A stretch of DNA of 64,000 nt from JAHECQ01 sp047638695 (GCA_047638695.1 JBLINY010000007.1:12053-76052); one strand, 5' to 3'; counted from the first letter of the stretch, positions 54,909-63,610 are shown. Made by a program: numbers and translations. Notes: generated from the letters alone by a model not told the origin.

Positions 54909-55487
54909 CTAGCGAGATCCCGTCGAACGCAGCGCGTCGCTGCCGTCGGCGAGATATTGCAGACCAGTCACGATGGTGAAGACCACAGCCAACCACAGGA
55001 TGGCGTCGGCCACCCATAACGCACCGTCAAGCGCCGGGCACATGGCGGCCGCGATAGCGATGCCCTGCACGAAAACCTTGTATTTGGCTGACTTCCTGGC
55101 CGGCACGGCCAGACCTCGACGGCTCCAGTACGAGCGGTAGGCCATAATGCCAACTTCCCGAACCGTAATGAGTACCAGGGGCAGCAGCGGGAACCGGCCG
55201 ATGTTTACCAGAGCAAACCCAGCCAGCAAGACGACGAGCTTGTCGGCAAGTGGATCGAAGAAGGCTCCGAATCGAGTTGGTTCCGCTTGTCGGGCCAGTT
55301 TCCCGTCGAACAGGTCGGTGGCTCCCAACGCCCATCCAAACCAGAATGTGAGCCACCACGGATTTTGCTTAAGGACGAGGGCAGCGAGGACGGGAGCCAA
55401 CAAGAAACGAGAGATCGTGAGACTGTTGGCGGCCAGGGCGTATTTCGAACGCCCGATCAGGTCGACGGCGACAGCGTCACTGCTCAT
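54909..55487 (-). CDS. pgsA: CDP-diacylglycerol-glycerol-3-phosphate 3-phosphatidyltransferase
   Basis: Membrane enzyme of 192 residues that makes phosphatidylglycerol phosphate. The CDP-alcohol phosphotransferase motif is DLFDGKLARQAEPTRFGAFFDPLAD, with the D-DG-AR-G-D-D pattern. NSLTISRFLLAPVLAALVL opens the first helix. It overlaps rimO by 4 bp (ATGA). The same neighbours, ftsK and cinA, flank pgsA in other actinobacteria. Confidence 0.93.
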   Translation of the reverse strand: MSSDAVAVDLIGRSKYALAANSLTISRFLLAPVLAALVLKQNPWWLTFWFGWALGATDLFDGKLARQAEPTRFGAFFDPLADKLVVLLAGFALVNIGRFPLLPLVLITVREVGIMAYRSYWSRRGLAVPARKSAKYKVFVQGIAIAAAMCPALDGALWVADAILWLAVVFTIVTGLQYLADGSDALRSTGSR

Positions 55488-56773
55488 GCTGGGCTGGGCC
55501 CATCGATCGGAAGTTCCGGCGCTACCGAGGCAATAAGGTCCGGACCTTCTGCGCCGTCGATCACTACCGAGGCAAAGGAGCCAACAGCCAGATCGTCGGG
55601 CACGCGCACAATCCCATCGATCTCGGGGGCTTCGCGATGCGACCGGCCGACGCCTGGGCGATCGACCAGCACCTCAACGGTGCTGCCGATCAGGGCATCG
55701 CGCTCCTCCGCCGTGATGTTGTCCTGGAGTTGGCGGAGTTCGGCTAGTCGCTCGTTCATGAGGCCAGCGGCGACTGCTCCGTCGAGGTCGGCGGCGTATG
55801 TGCCGGCCTCTGGCGAGTAGGCGAAGAATCCGCACCAGTCGAGCCTGGCTGTTTCGACGAACTCGAGCAGTTGGTCGTGGTCGGCTTCGGTCTCGCCTGG
55901 ATAGCCGACGATGAAGTTCGACCGAAACGCGGCGGTTGGCTCGGCGGCGCGGATGTCGGCCATGCGGTTGACGAAAATCTCCCCGTCACCCCAGCGTCGC
56001 ATTCGACGCAACAGCGGACGCGAGACGTGCTGCAACGACAGATCGAAGTACGGCACGCCTGTGGCACACACCGTCTCGATCAATTCGTCCGTGAGATCGG
56101 ACGGGTAGAGGTACAGCAGTCGTACCCGATCGACCTTGCCGGCAACGGCCTTGACCAGCGGAACTATCTGCCGCTCACCCTTACCCTGGTCGCGCCCAAA
56201 GGCGGCCAGGTCCTGGGCTACCAAAACAATCTCTTTAGCTCCCAACTGGTCGACCTCGGCGAGGACAGCCTCGATCGAACGGCTTCGCTGTTTCCCCCGG
56301 AAGCTAGGAATGGCGCAGAACCCACAGTTACGGTCGCACCCTTCGGCAACCTTGACATAAGCCCACGGTGCCGACGCCGGAGGGCGCGGTAGTTCGAGAA
56401 GGTCGAGGCTGGGGACGAGCTCACCTTCGGCCGAACGACGGGTCGAACCGAGCGTTACGGGCACCCCGAATCCGCCGAACTGATCGACCTCGGGGAGCGC
56501 ATCACTTAGTTCGGAGCCGTAGCGCTCGCTGAGGCAGCCAGTGACCACCAGCTCAGATCCTTCTTTTCGCACATCGTCGAACGACAGGATGGTGTCAATC
56601 GACTCTTGGCGAGCTTCCTCGACAAAAGCGCAGGTATTCACCACGACGACGTCGGCATCCTGCGGTGAGTTTGCCGGCTCGAGCCCGTCAGCAACGAGGG
56701 TGCCGACAAGCTTGTCGGAGTCGACCTGGTTCTTCGGGCAACCCAGTGTCTCAACCCAGAACCGACGTGTCAC
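55484..56773 (-). CDS. rimO: ribosomal protein S12 methylthiotransferase
   Basis: RimO, 429 residues, a radical-SAM methylthiotransferase for Asp of ribosomal protein S12. LGCPKNQVDSDKL and VNTCAFVEEARQESID carry the auxiliary-cluster Cys, with a third in GCLSERYG. The radical-SAM cluster is GCDRNCGFCAIPSFRG. The C-terminal TRAM domain follows. It is a paralogue of miaB (35741-37165), and the LGCPKNQ start distinguishes RimO. Confidence 0.95.
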   Translation of the reverse strand: MTRRFWVETLGCPKNQVDSDKLVGTLVADGLEPANSPQDADVVVVNTCAFVEEARQESIDTILSFDDVRKEGSELVVTGCLSERYGSELSDALPEVDQFGGFGVPVTLGSTRRSAEGELVPSLDLLELPRPPASAPWAYVKVAEGCDRNCGFCAIPSFRGKQRSRSIEAVLAEVDQLGAKEIVLVAQDLAAFGRDQGKGERQIVPLVKAVAGKVDRVRLLYLYPSDLTDELIETVCATGVPYFDLSLQHVSRPLLRRMRRWGDGEIFVNRMADIRAAEPTAAFRSNFIVGYPGETEADHDQLLEFVETARLDWCGFFAYSPEAGTYAADLDGAVAAGLMNERLAELRQLQDNITAEERDALIGSTVEVLVDRPGVGRSHREAPEIDGIVRVPDDLAVGSFASVVIDGAEGPDLIASVAPELPIDGPSPA

Positions 56774-56782
56774 TGGATCAGG

Positions 56783-57352
56783 CTATCTCTCGGTTGGAAG
56801 CCCGCCATCGGCCTCGCCGGCCCGGGCTAGCTGAAACCGTCGAAAGCGCCATCCCAAAAGGGCAAAGAGCAGGGTGGTCGTAACCACCAGAACACCGACC
56901 GCGACCTGCGTGAGCCGATTGGAGGACGACGGGAGGCTCTCAAACTCGAGCCACTCAGGACTTGCCCTGCCCGCCGCGTAGCTGAACCGGAAAGCCGACT
57001 CGAACTCGGCGCCATCGCTGTAGGAAACGCTGTAGCTCACGATGTACTCGCCCTCGGCGGCGAGCCGTGGCAACGCCATCTCGATGAGGCCCTCAATCGG
57101 TTCGGTGAGATCACCGGAGAGTTGTGCGCCCGACGGATCGGCAACATTCACGGTGACGGCATCAACCGGCTCACCAAAGTAGAGCTGCACGCGGTCGATC
57201 TCACCGCCAACCTCGTCGCCCGGTCCCGGAGCAGCTATGAGAAGGCCTGAATGTGAGCTCGCGGGCGAGGTTCCGACGAGCGCGACGGCAATCACGAATC
57301 CCAACAACGCCAGCGTGAAACGAACACCCGAGCGTCGAACCGTTTCGCTCAT
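56783..57352 (-). CDS. CopC-domain membrane protein
   Basis: 189 residues. The signal peptide ends before SHSGLL, whose His is the usual N-terminal copper ligand of CopC. The CopC-like beta sandwich follows (DRVQLYFGEPVDAVTVNV, YIVSYSVSYSDGAEFESAFRF), then one C-terminal transmembrane helix (VAVGVLVVTTTLLFALLGW). It may bind copper outside the membrane. It is coupled to the antiporter gene by a 4-bp ATGA overlap. Confidence 0.85.
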   Translation of the reverse strand: MSETVRRSGVRFTLALLGFVIAVALVGTSPASSHSGLLIAAPGPGDEVGGEIDRVQLYFGEPVDAVTVNVADPSGAQLSGDLTEPIEGLIEMALPRLAAEGEYIVSYSVSYSDGAEFESAFRFSYAAGRASPEWLEFESLPSSSNRLTQVAVGVLVVTTTLLFALLGWRFRRFQLARAGEADGGLPTER

Positions 57353-58302
57353 ACAGCCGGACCTTCAGACACATAGGTGTAAACCAGAAAGCCGACGAAA
57401 ACGGTGAGAAGCACGAGTCCCTCAAGTCGCTCGAACTTCCGCCTGGTCCACATAGCGACGAAAGCAGCGACGGCCACGGCTGTCATCAGCATTGCATCCT
57501 GTGTAATCAGAGACCGGTCGACGACCGGCCCGGAACCGAGGAGACTCACCGATCCGCCCACAGCAAGCGAGTTGAACAGATTGCTGCCCAGCAAGTTGCC
57601 GACAATCAGCTCGGCTTGCTTGGCTCGTGCCGCAGCTATCACGGTGACCAGCTCGGGCAACGAGGTACCGATGGCGACCAGGGTGAGACCCATGAAGCCG
57701 CCGCCAACGCCGAGGCGATCGGCAAGGTCGAGGGCCCCCCAGACCAACACCCAGGCGCCACCAACGGTGAAGGCCATGCCAATCAAGGTGCGGGCTGACT
57801 CGGTTACCGCGTTGTGTTCAGCCTCACCGGCGAGCTCTGCCACTTCGGCGGTCAGCTCGTCATTCGTCGTCCGCATGATGAGCCAAAGCGCTCCGGCCAG
57901 CGCCACCAGCATGATCAGCCCAGTCGTAACACCGAGGCCGACTCGGAGACAGATGGCGAAGAGCACCACCGCCGCTACCGACAGTGGCGCCTCGCGACGT
58001 AGTGCTCCCGGTCCGATCGGCATGGTGAGGATCAGCGAGGCGGCACCCAAAATCAGCGAAAGGTTGGCGATATTCGAGCCAATGATGTTTCCGACGCCGA
58101 CATCGACATCGCCACCAGCAGCGGCCAACGATGACACCAGGAGTTCGGGTGCGCTCGTACCGAAGCCGATAATCAACGCCCCAATGACAACAGGCGACAA
58201 ACGGAAGATCAGGGCAAGGCGCGTGGCACCTTCGACGAACTGATCAGCAGCCTGCCAAAGGCACAGGACACCGAAGAGAACGGCACCGATTGCGAGAGGC
58301 AT
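57349..58302 (-). CDS. calcium/sodium antiporter (CaCA family, YrbG-like)
   Basis: 317 residues, about ten transmembrane helices in two inverted halves. The first alpha repeat is FGTSAPELLVS ... NIIGSNIANLSLILG, and the second is IGTSLPELVTV ... NLLGSNLFNSLAVGG. These are the ion-binding signatures of the family. A short Glu-rich loop (TAEVAELAGEAEHN) separates the halves. Confidence 0.93.
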   Translation of the reverse strand: MPLAIGAVLFGVLCLWQAADQFVEGATRLALIFRLSPVVIGALIIGFGTSAPELLVSSLAAAGGDVDVGVGNIIGSNIANLSLILGAASLILTMPIGPGALRREAPLSVAAVVLFAICLRVGLGVTTGLIMLVALAGALWLIMRTTNDELTAEVAELAGEAEHNAVTESARTLIGMAFTVGGAWVLVWGALDLADRLGVGGGFMGLTLVAIGTSLPELVTVIAAARAKQAELIVGNLLGSNLFNSLAVGGSVSLLGSGPVVDRSLITQDAMLMTAVAVAAFVAMWTRRKFERLEGLVLLTVFVGFLVYTYVSEGPAV

Positions 58303-58339
58303 GGCAGCAGGCTAAGGGTTTGGCGGTCGGTGGCGACCG

Positions 58340-61225
58340 TCAGGACTCGGGCGAGCGATACCCGGGCGGTGGAGCAAGCGCTGGGTCATCGCCGTCAAAG
58401 GAAAAATCGTCGACAGGTTGATCGCCCCCGGCCGGTGATCGGTCGTCCATCAACAGCTCATCAACCAACGAAAGGGCTGGCTCGGTGACATCGACATCAT
58501 CGGTGTCAATCGACAGCGGCAGCTCGTCTTCGGCTGCGGTGACGGTGCGAAGTGTCTCTTGCTCGGCGGGATCCGCCGCTCGGTTTGGAGCTGATGCCGA
58601 GCTGACCGACGTCGGGGTTGGGGTTGAGGTCGGGGTCGGGGTTGAGGTCGGCGTCGGGGTTGGGGTTGGGGTTGGGGTACGAATGGGGGCCTTGGCCGGT
58701 GGTGATACGGCTGCTGTTGCCCCACCGCCGCGCATCGCAGGAGGCCAGTTGCCCGCATCAAGATCCTGCGGGGACATGAGCACGTCACGAGCCTTCGACC
58801 CAATGGATGGACCGACAACGCCTCGTTCTTCGAGCAGGTCCATCAACCGGCCTGCCCGTGCGAAGCCAACCCGCAGCTTGCGTTGCAGCATCGAGGTCGA
58901 GCCCAGCTGTGAGCGAACAATGAGCTCCATTGCCTGGAGCATGAGTTCGTCGTCATCCTCGTCTCCGCTGGTGCCGCCGGGAATGGCCGACGCCGTCTCG
59001 GAGACTTCTTCGCCCAGGACCCGCGAGTCGAAGACGACCTCCGGCGCCTGCTTGCGCCAGTGCTCGACGATCTCGCCGACCTCTTCCTCGGTGACCCAGG
59101 CACCCTGGAAGCGGGTGGGCGTGCTGGTAGACCCGTCGAGTAGCAGACCGTCGCCCCGACCGACAAGACGTTCCGCTCCCTGTTGATCGAGCACGACCCG
59201 CGAGTCGGTCAGGCTCGAAACGGCAAAGGCGAGCCGAGCGGGCACATTGGCTTTGATCAATCCGGTGATGACGTTGGTAGACGGTCGCTGCGTCGCGATG
59301 ACGAGGTGGATGCCAACGGCGCGGGCCTTTTGAGCGATCCGGCAGATCGATTCCTCAACATCGCGGGCGGCCACCATCATGAGGTCCGCCAACTCGTCAA
59401 GAATGATCACGATGTAGCTGAGCTTGGCCGCTTCGACCGGCTCGCCATCGGGGCCTGGACGGGACGGCACGCGCTCCTCGACAACCGCCTTGTTATAACC
59501 ATCGATATCTCGCACACCGAACTCACTCAGCAAGTCGTAGCGACGTTCCATCTCCCGGACGCCCCATGAAAGCGCATTTGCCGCCTTCTTTGGGTCGGTC
59601 ACGACTTCGGTGAGCAGATGGGGCAGACGTTCGTACTGCGTCAGCTCGACCCGCTTCGGGTCGACAAGGATCAGCCGAACCTCGTCGGGGGTCGATCGCA
59701 TCAGGATCGAGGTCAGCATTGAGTTGATGCAGCTCGACTTTCCGGAGCCGGTCTGGCCGGCGACGAGCAAGTGAGGCATCTGGGCCAAGTTGGCCATCAC
59801 CGTCTTGCCCGTGATGTCGCGGCCGAGGGTGACTTCGAGAGGATGGGTGGCGTTGGCCGCTTCTTCGGAGAAGAGCAGATCGCCAACCGTAATCATCTGC
59901 CGGCGGACATTCGGGACCTCGACGCCAATGGCCTGTTTCCCCGGGATCGGAGCCAGAATTCGCACGTCGGGCGTCGCCATTGCGTAGGCGATGTCTTTGT
60001 GGAGGCTCGTGACCCGATTCACCTTGACACCCGGTCCGAGCTCCAGCTCGAAGCGGCTAACGGTCGGACCAACGACTACCCCGACGAGGCGCGTCTCGAC
60101 ACCATGTTCCGCGAGGGCGTGCTCCAGCTGGCGACCAGTCTTCTCGACCACCGCTCGGTCAATGTCCTGACCAACACTCCGCTCGAGCAGATCCATGGTC
60201 GGAAGGGTCCACGAGCCGGGACCTGGTCGGGGGGCGGAGGCATCGATACCGTCGGCCTGGGCTGACACCGGGATCTCGATGATCGGAGCGGGAGCTGGCT
60301 CGGCCCATGAGGTGAGTGCGGGCGCCGCGCCCTCGACAGCCGACGCGCCCTCAACAGCCGACGCGCCTTCAGGCTCGAGATCGGCGTCGGGGACATCATG
60401 AAACTCACCTGTGCGAGGGCGGAGATCGATATAACGCTCGTCAGTTTCGTCACTGGCAGCAGCGGGCACGTCGGAAGGCGAGTCGAATGGGCCGTCCGGA
60501 AACTCGAGATCGAGGAACGGCGCCGGGCCTGCTGGCTCGTCCACCTCGGCGGTGCGGCCTCGGATGCCCTCCATCGTGTCAGCGATCCAATCGCGAGAAC
60601 GCAAACCCAGCTCGGAGATAGCATCGGCAGCCCGGCCGGCAGACAGGCTGGTGAGCAGAATGAGCGCCACCAGAATCATCCCGACGGTCACGATTACTTC
60701 GCCCCAGTAACCGAAGTAGCGTTCGAGAGTGCCGCCAACGGCCACTCCGACCCAGCCCCCAGACCGGGACAAGAACGGTGCGGACGATCCCCAACCAGGG
60801 CGACCACCAAACATGTCGAGCACGGCGAATGCGGAGCCAACGAACAAACCCCAGGCCAGCAACTCGCCCGGCCCGACCGCCGTCTTGCGACGCTTCTTCT
60901 TCTGGCGCTTTTTGGTAGCCGGCGTTCGGAGGCGTTGCCAGCCGGCAATGAGTACCACGATCGGCATCAGGTAGCGGGCCAAGCCCACCAACGACCCCGT
61001 TAGATCGGCCAAGGACCGACCGACGACGCCGGTCGCTCCGGTGTACAAAGCAAGGCCGAGGAGTATCGCCAAGACCAGCAGGACAATGCCCTGCGCTTCC
61101 CGTCGATTGTTTTGGGCGCGCTTCGCTGCACTCGTCGTCGTACGACGAGAGCTCGATCGACCGCCCGCAGCCCCTCGACCGGAACGCGAAGGTTTCCGAT
61201 TCGTTGTAGCCACAGTGATGCTCAC
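58340..61225 (-). CDS. ftsK: DNA translocase FtsK/SpoIIIE with extended C-terminal tail
   Basis: Septal DNA pump of 961 residues. A basic N-terminus and four membrane helices (about residues 45-200) are followed by a linker. The motor has Walker A VAGQTGSGKSSCINSML and Walker B YIVIILDELADLMM. The winged-helix gamma domain (ELIVRSQLGSTSMLQRKLRVGFARAGRLMDLLEERGVVG) is followed by about 125 extra residues. These consist of a Pro-Thr repeat (PTPTPTPTSTPTPTS) and a strongly acidic tail. FtsK normally ends near the gamma domain, so the tail is unusual. The frame is intact. Confidence 0.95.
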   Translation of the reverse strand: MSITVATTNRKPSRSGRGAAGGRSSSRRTTTSAAKRAQNNRREAQGIVLLVLAILLGLALYTGATGVVGRSLADLTGSLVGLARYLMPIVVLIAGWQRLRTPATKKRQKKKRRKTAVGPGELLAWGLFVGSAFAVLDMFGGRPGWGSSAPFLSRSGGWVGVAVGGTLERYFGYWGEVIVTVGMILVALILLTSLSAGRAADAISELGLRSRDWIADTMEGIRGRTAEVDEPAGPAPFLDLEFPDGPFDSPSDVPAAASDETDERYIDLRPRTGEFHDVPDADLEPEGASAVEGASAVEGAAPALTSWAEPAPAPIIEIPVSAQADGIDASAPRPGPGSWTLPTMDLLERSVGQDIDRAVVEKTGRQLEHALAEHGVETRLVGVVVGPTVSRFELELGPGVKVNRVTSLHKDIAYAMATPDVRILAPIPGKQAIGVEVPNVRRQMITVGDLLFSEEAANATHPLEVTLGRDITGKTVMANLAQMPHLLVAGQTGSGKSSCINSMLTSILMRSTPDEVRLILVDPKRVELTQYERLPHLLTEVVTDPKKAANALSWGVREMERRYDLLSEFGVRDIDGYNKAVVEERVPSRPGPDGEPVEAAKLSYIVIILDELADLMMVAARDVEESICRIAQKARAVGIHLVIATQRPSTNVITGLIKANVPARLAFAVSSLTDSRVVLDQQGAERLVGRGDGLLLDGSTSTPTRFQGAWVTEEEVGEIVEHWRKQAPEVVFDSRVLGEEVSETASAIPGGTSGDEDDDELMLQAMELIVRSQLGSTSMLQRKLRVGFARAGRLMDLLEERGVVGPSIGSKARDVLMSPQDLDAGNWPPAMRGGGATAAVSPPAKAPIRTPTPTPTPTPTSTPTPTSTPTPTSVSSASAPNRAADPAEQETLRTVTAAEDELPLSIDTDDVDVTEPALSLVDELLMDDRSPAGGDQPVDDFSFDGDDPALAPPPGYRSPES

Positions 61226-61330
61226 CGTAGTCGTTCAACCCACCACGTTTAGTCATGCAGGAACCGGCGTCACTCAACGAAGGCGGTTCGCTCAGCGAAG
61301 CTGGTTCGCTCAGCGAAAGCTGTGCGCTCT

Positions 61331-62359
61331 TCAGGGGGAACCGCGACGGAACCGGGAAACAAAGCCCAACAGGTCGCGATTGGCGCTAACCAACCGAGTC
61401 GGGGGTCCGGCCGCGGGTGATGCTTCGCCGATCGCTCCGGGCCAGTAGTGACCAATACCCGTGAGCCGAAGGTGGTGGACCGGTGCCGCACAGCCAGTCC
61501 AATGAACTAACACAGCCGACTGGCCCTCGTGAACGCCCTCACCCGTGAGTGGGCCGGCAACAAGGGAGGCGGTTGTGCAGCCGTTTGCGGCCGCCCAGCC
61601 CTCGATCCCCTCTACGACTGATGGCAAGCTGCTGGCCGGCCCGGGTCCAACCAGCGGCGACCCGATACCGCCCTCGTAGGTGGCCAGGGGGTCATCCACG
61701 CTGTGGACATGGAGTAGCGGTACAGGAGTGCTCGGAGCCGACCCCGACGGTGCTGGACCCCCAACGACTACTGCGGCGGCCAGCAGTTCAGACGCCTCAC
61801 TAGCAAAGCGGTAGGTCATCATCGCCCCATCAGAGAACCCGCCAACGTAGACGCGGTCCGGGTCGACATTCACTCGCTGGGACACGTCGACGAGAACTTG
61901 CCGTAAGAAGCCGACGTCATCTACATCGCTGGAACTCGCCTGTCCACAGCAGTCGGGCCCCGTATTCCACGTGCGCTGCCGATCCGACGCAGAGCCAGTG
62001 CCATCGGGGTAGACAACAACAAAGCCGTATCTGTCTGCCTCGGTCTCAATGGCGATGAGATCCCTGAATTCATCAGCCGAGCTGCCGCCGCCATGGAGCA
62101 GCATCACAACTGCCAGAGGTTCCTCCGGCTGCGATTCTGGCACGTGCACCAGATACTGACGGTCGCTGCCAAGGTGGGAGACCGGCACCTCGTGATCACC
62201 CGGTTCAAGATCCTCGCCCTGCCCGGCCGTCGAGAGACCCGTGCACCCGGCCAGAGCAAAGACAACGGCGATTGCCGTAATCCAGCGATAACGAAGCGGG
62301 CAAACACGTCGTCGGGTCGGCGCTACGATCGTCCTATGGCTGATGTGACGCTCTTCCAC
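61331..62359 (-). CDS. LpqC-like secreted esterase lipoprotein
   Basis: Feruloyl-esterase/PHB-depolymerase-type hydrolase of about 340 residues. A lipoprotein signal ends at LAGC. VVMLLHGGGSSADEFRDL forms the oxyanion region, the nucleophile is in VGGFSDGAMMTYRFA, and the His is probably that of TGIGHYWPG. CCGQASSSDVDDVGFL is common to the family. No start codon lies close to the signal; GTG 62359 is the best in-frame choice. It would overlap the divergent ArsC-like gene by 24 bp. Confidence 0.78.
   Translation of the reverse strand: MEERHISHRTIVAPTRRRVCPLRYRWITAIAVVFALAGCTGLSTAGQGEDLEPGDHEVPVSHLGSDRQYLVHVPESQPEEPLAVVMLLHGGGSSADEFRDLIAIETEADRYGFVVVYPDGTGSASDRQRTWNTGPDCCGQASSSDVDDVGFLRQVLVDVSQRVNVDPDRVYVGGFSDGAMMTYRFASEASELLAAAVVVGGPAPSGSAPSTPVPLLHVHSVDDPLATYEGGIGSPLVGPGPASSLPSVVEGIEGWAAANGCTTASLVAGPLTGEGVHEGQSAVLVHWTGCAAPVHHLRLTGIGHYWPGAIGEASPAAGPPTRLVSANRDLLGFVSRFRRGSP
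62324..62329 (+). promoter_or_regulatory. -10 element of a possibly leaderless promoter for the ArsC-like gene
   Basis: TACGAT ends six bases before the ATG at 62336, the spacing expected if transcription starts at the A of ATG. No Shine-Dalgarno sequence is visible. Leaderless genes are common in actinobacteria. Confidence 0.4.
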
Positions 62360-62704
62360 AACCCGAATTGAAGCACGTCTGTCGCAGCGCAGGATGTGCT
62401 GCAGCAGGCTGGTGTCGCGTACGACACGGTGCTTTACATGAAAGAGAAGCCGGATCGAGAGACCCTTGCCGCACTGGTGGCGAAGCTCGAGGATGATCCG
62501 GCCGACCTTGTTCGCCGCGACAAGTTCTTCAAAGACACCGTTGTCGGCCGGGACGGTTTTGATGAAGCCACCTTGGCTGATGCCGACGTCGTCATCGACC
62601 TCTTGGTCAAACATGCCCGCCTGATCCAGCGCCCTGTTGTGATCAAGGGAGACACCGCCATCATCGGCCGTCCCCGCGATCGAGTCCCGGCGCTGTTCGA
62701 GTAG
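62336..62704 (+). CDS. ArsC-family oxidoreductase, probable selenoprotein (TGA at the catalytic Cys)
   Basis: 122 residues if TGA 62369-62371 is read as selenocysteine. The N-terminus MADVTLFHNPN is followed by TGA and then STSVAAQDVLQQAGV. In ArsC/Spx-like proteins this position is the catalytic Cys of HNPxC. The rest is ordinary ArsC family (PDRETLAALVAKL, RRDKFF, RLIQRPVVIKGDTAIIGRP), in frame and undamaged to 62704. A stem-loop fitting a bacterial SECIS starts 6 nt after the TGA. Sec-containing ArsC-like proteins have been reported from environmental sequence surveys. A nonsense mutation of TGC is the alternative. Arsenate itself need not be the substrate. Confidence 0.78.
62377..62409 (+). 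promoter_or_regulatory. candidate bacterial SECIS element
   Basis: Downstream of the TGA, bases 62384-62391 pair with 62395-62402 (eight pairs, one G-U). A further six pairs join 62377-62382 with 62404-62409 across one C/A mismatch. The apical loop is GGA at 62392-62394, beginning 21 nt after the TGA. A short loop with G in the first two positions, 16-37 nt after UGA, is the bacterial SECIS rule. Confidence 0.65.
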
Positions 62705-62708
62705 ACGG

Positions 62709-63149
62709 CTAGAAACAGCCCTCATACAGACGAAGGTTTCCGTGCCGATCGACGTCGGCGACGTCGAAGCGCAGCTTCGAGGCACCCATTTTCGTGGCTC
62801 GCAGCCAGAGAGTGGCCAGCCTGTGAATTCGCGCCTGCTTGGCCCGACCAACGGCTTCCGCGCCGGTACCGAAGCGATCTGACGATCGAGTCTTCACCTC
62901 GCAGAACACGACCATACGGCCGAGCCGACACACGAGATCGAGTTCGCCCTCGGGTACTCGCCAGTTTCTGTCGAGGATCTCGTAACCAGCATCGAGATAC
63001 CACGTCGCAGCGATCTCCTCGCCAAAAGCACCAAGACGCTGATTGTGTGTCTGAGGCTTGTGTGTCTGAGGCTTGTGTGTCTGAGACTTCTTGGCCAGGG
63101 ACTTGCGGCTCTGGTGAGCACCGCCCTGATTGTGCGAGCTGGCGGTCAC
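62709..63149 (-). CDS. yraN: YraN/UPF0102 nuclease-fold protein
   Basis: YraN family protein of 146 residues. The restriction-endonuclease-like core has GAFGEEIAATWYLDAGYEILDRNWRVPEGELDLVCRLG and VVFCEVKTRSSDRFG (the ExK pair). The first 37 residues are a basic, low-complexity extension with KPQTH repeats made by a 15-bp DNA repeat. In many bacteria yraN lies near rplS and rnhB; here it follows rplS directly. Confidence 0.9.
   Translation of the reverse strand: MTASSHNQGGAHQSRKSLAKKSQTHKPQTHKPQTHNQRLGAFGEEIAATWYLDAGYEILDRNWRVPEGELDLVCRLGRMVVFCEVKTRSSDRFGTGAEAVGRAKQARIHRLATLWLRATKMGASKLRFDVADVDRHGNLRLYEGCF
63043..63087. repeat. three 15-bp repeats inside yraN
   Basis: TTGTGTGTCTGAGGC occurs three times in tandem (the last ends GAC). 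It codes on the minus strand for the SQTHKPQTHKPQTH segment of YraN. Confidence 0.9.
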
Positions 63150-63164
63150 CAGCTCGCCCAGACA

Positions 63165-63512
63165 CTACTTGAAGCGCTTTTCCTTGACCTTGGCCGACTT
63201 TCCGACCCGGTCGCGCAGGTAGTACAGCTTGGCCCGTCGTACATCACCCCGGGTCAACACCTCGATCTTCTCGATGATCGGTGAATGAAGGGGGAAGGTT
63301 CGTTCGACGCCAACGCCGAAGCTGAGCTTGCGGACCTTGAAGGACTCGCCAGCGCCGGCGCCACGGCGAGCGATAACCACGCCCTGGAAGACCTGGACAC
63401 GCTCACGGTTACCCTCGGTGACCTTCACGTGCACCTTCACCGTGTCGCCAGGGGCGAAATCGGGAATGTCGTCTCGGAGTTGTGTCTGTTCGACGATGTC
63501 AGTGAGGTTCAT
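63165..63512 (-). CDS. rplS: 50S ribosomal protein L19
   Basis: L19 of 115 residues with normal ends. PDFAPGDTVKVHVKVTEGNRERVQVFQGVVIARRG and TFPLHSPIIEKIEVLTRGDVRRAKLYYLRDRVGKSAKVKEK are characteristic. It lies after trmD, as in the conserved rimM-trmD-rplS order. Confidence 0.98.
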   Translation of the reverse strand: MNLTDIVEQTQLRDDIPDFAPGDTVKVHVKVTEGNRERVQVFQGVVIARRGAGAGESFKVRKLSFGVGVERTFPLHSPIIEKIEVLTRGDVRRAKLYYLRDRVGKSAKVKEKRFK

Positions 63513-63610
63513 CTGAAGAATCCTGCGGCTGTAGAACGGAATCAGGCTCGGTGGAGCCAGCCATCAGAGGCTAGTGGGAGGCGAGCAGAGTTCAACCGAT
63601 TGCGAACGGT

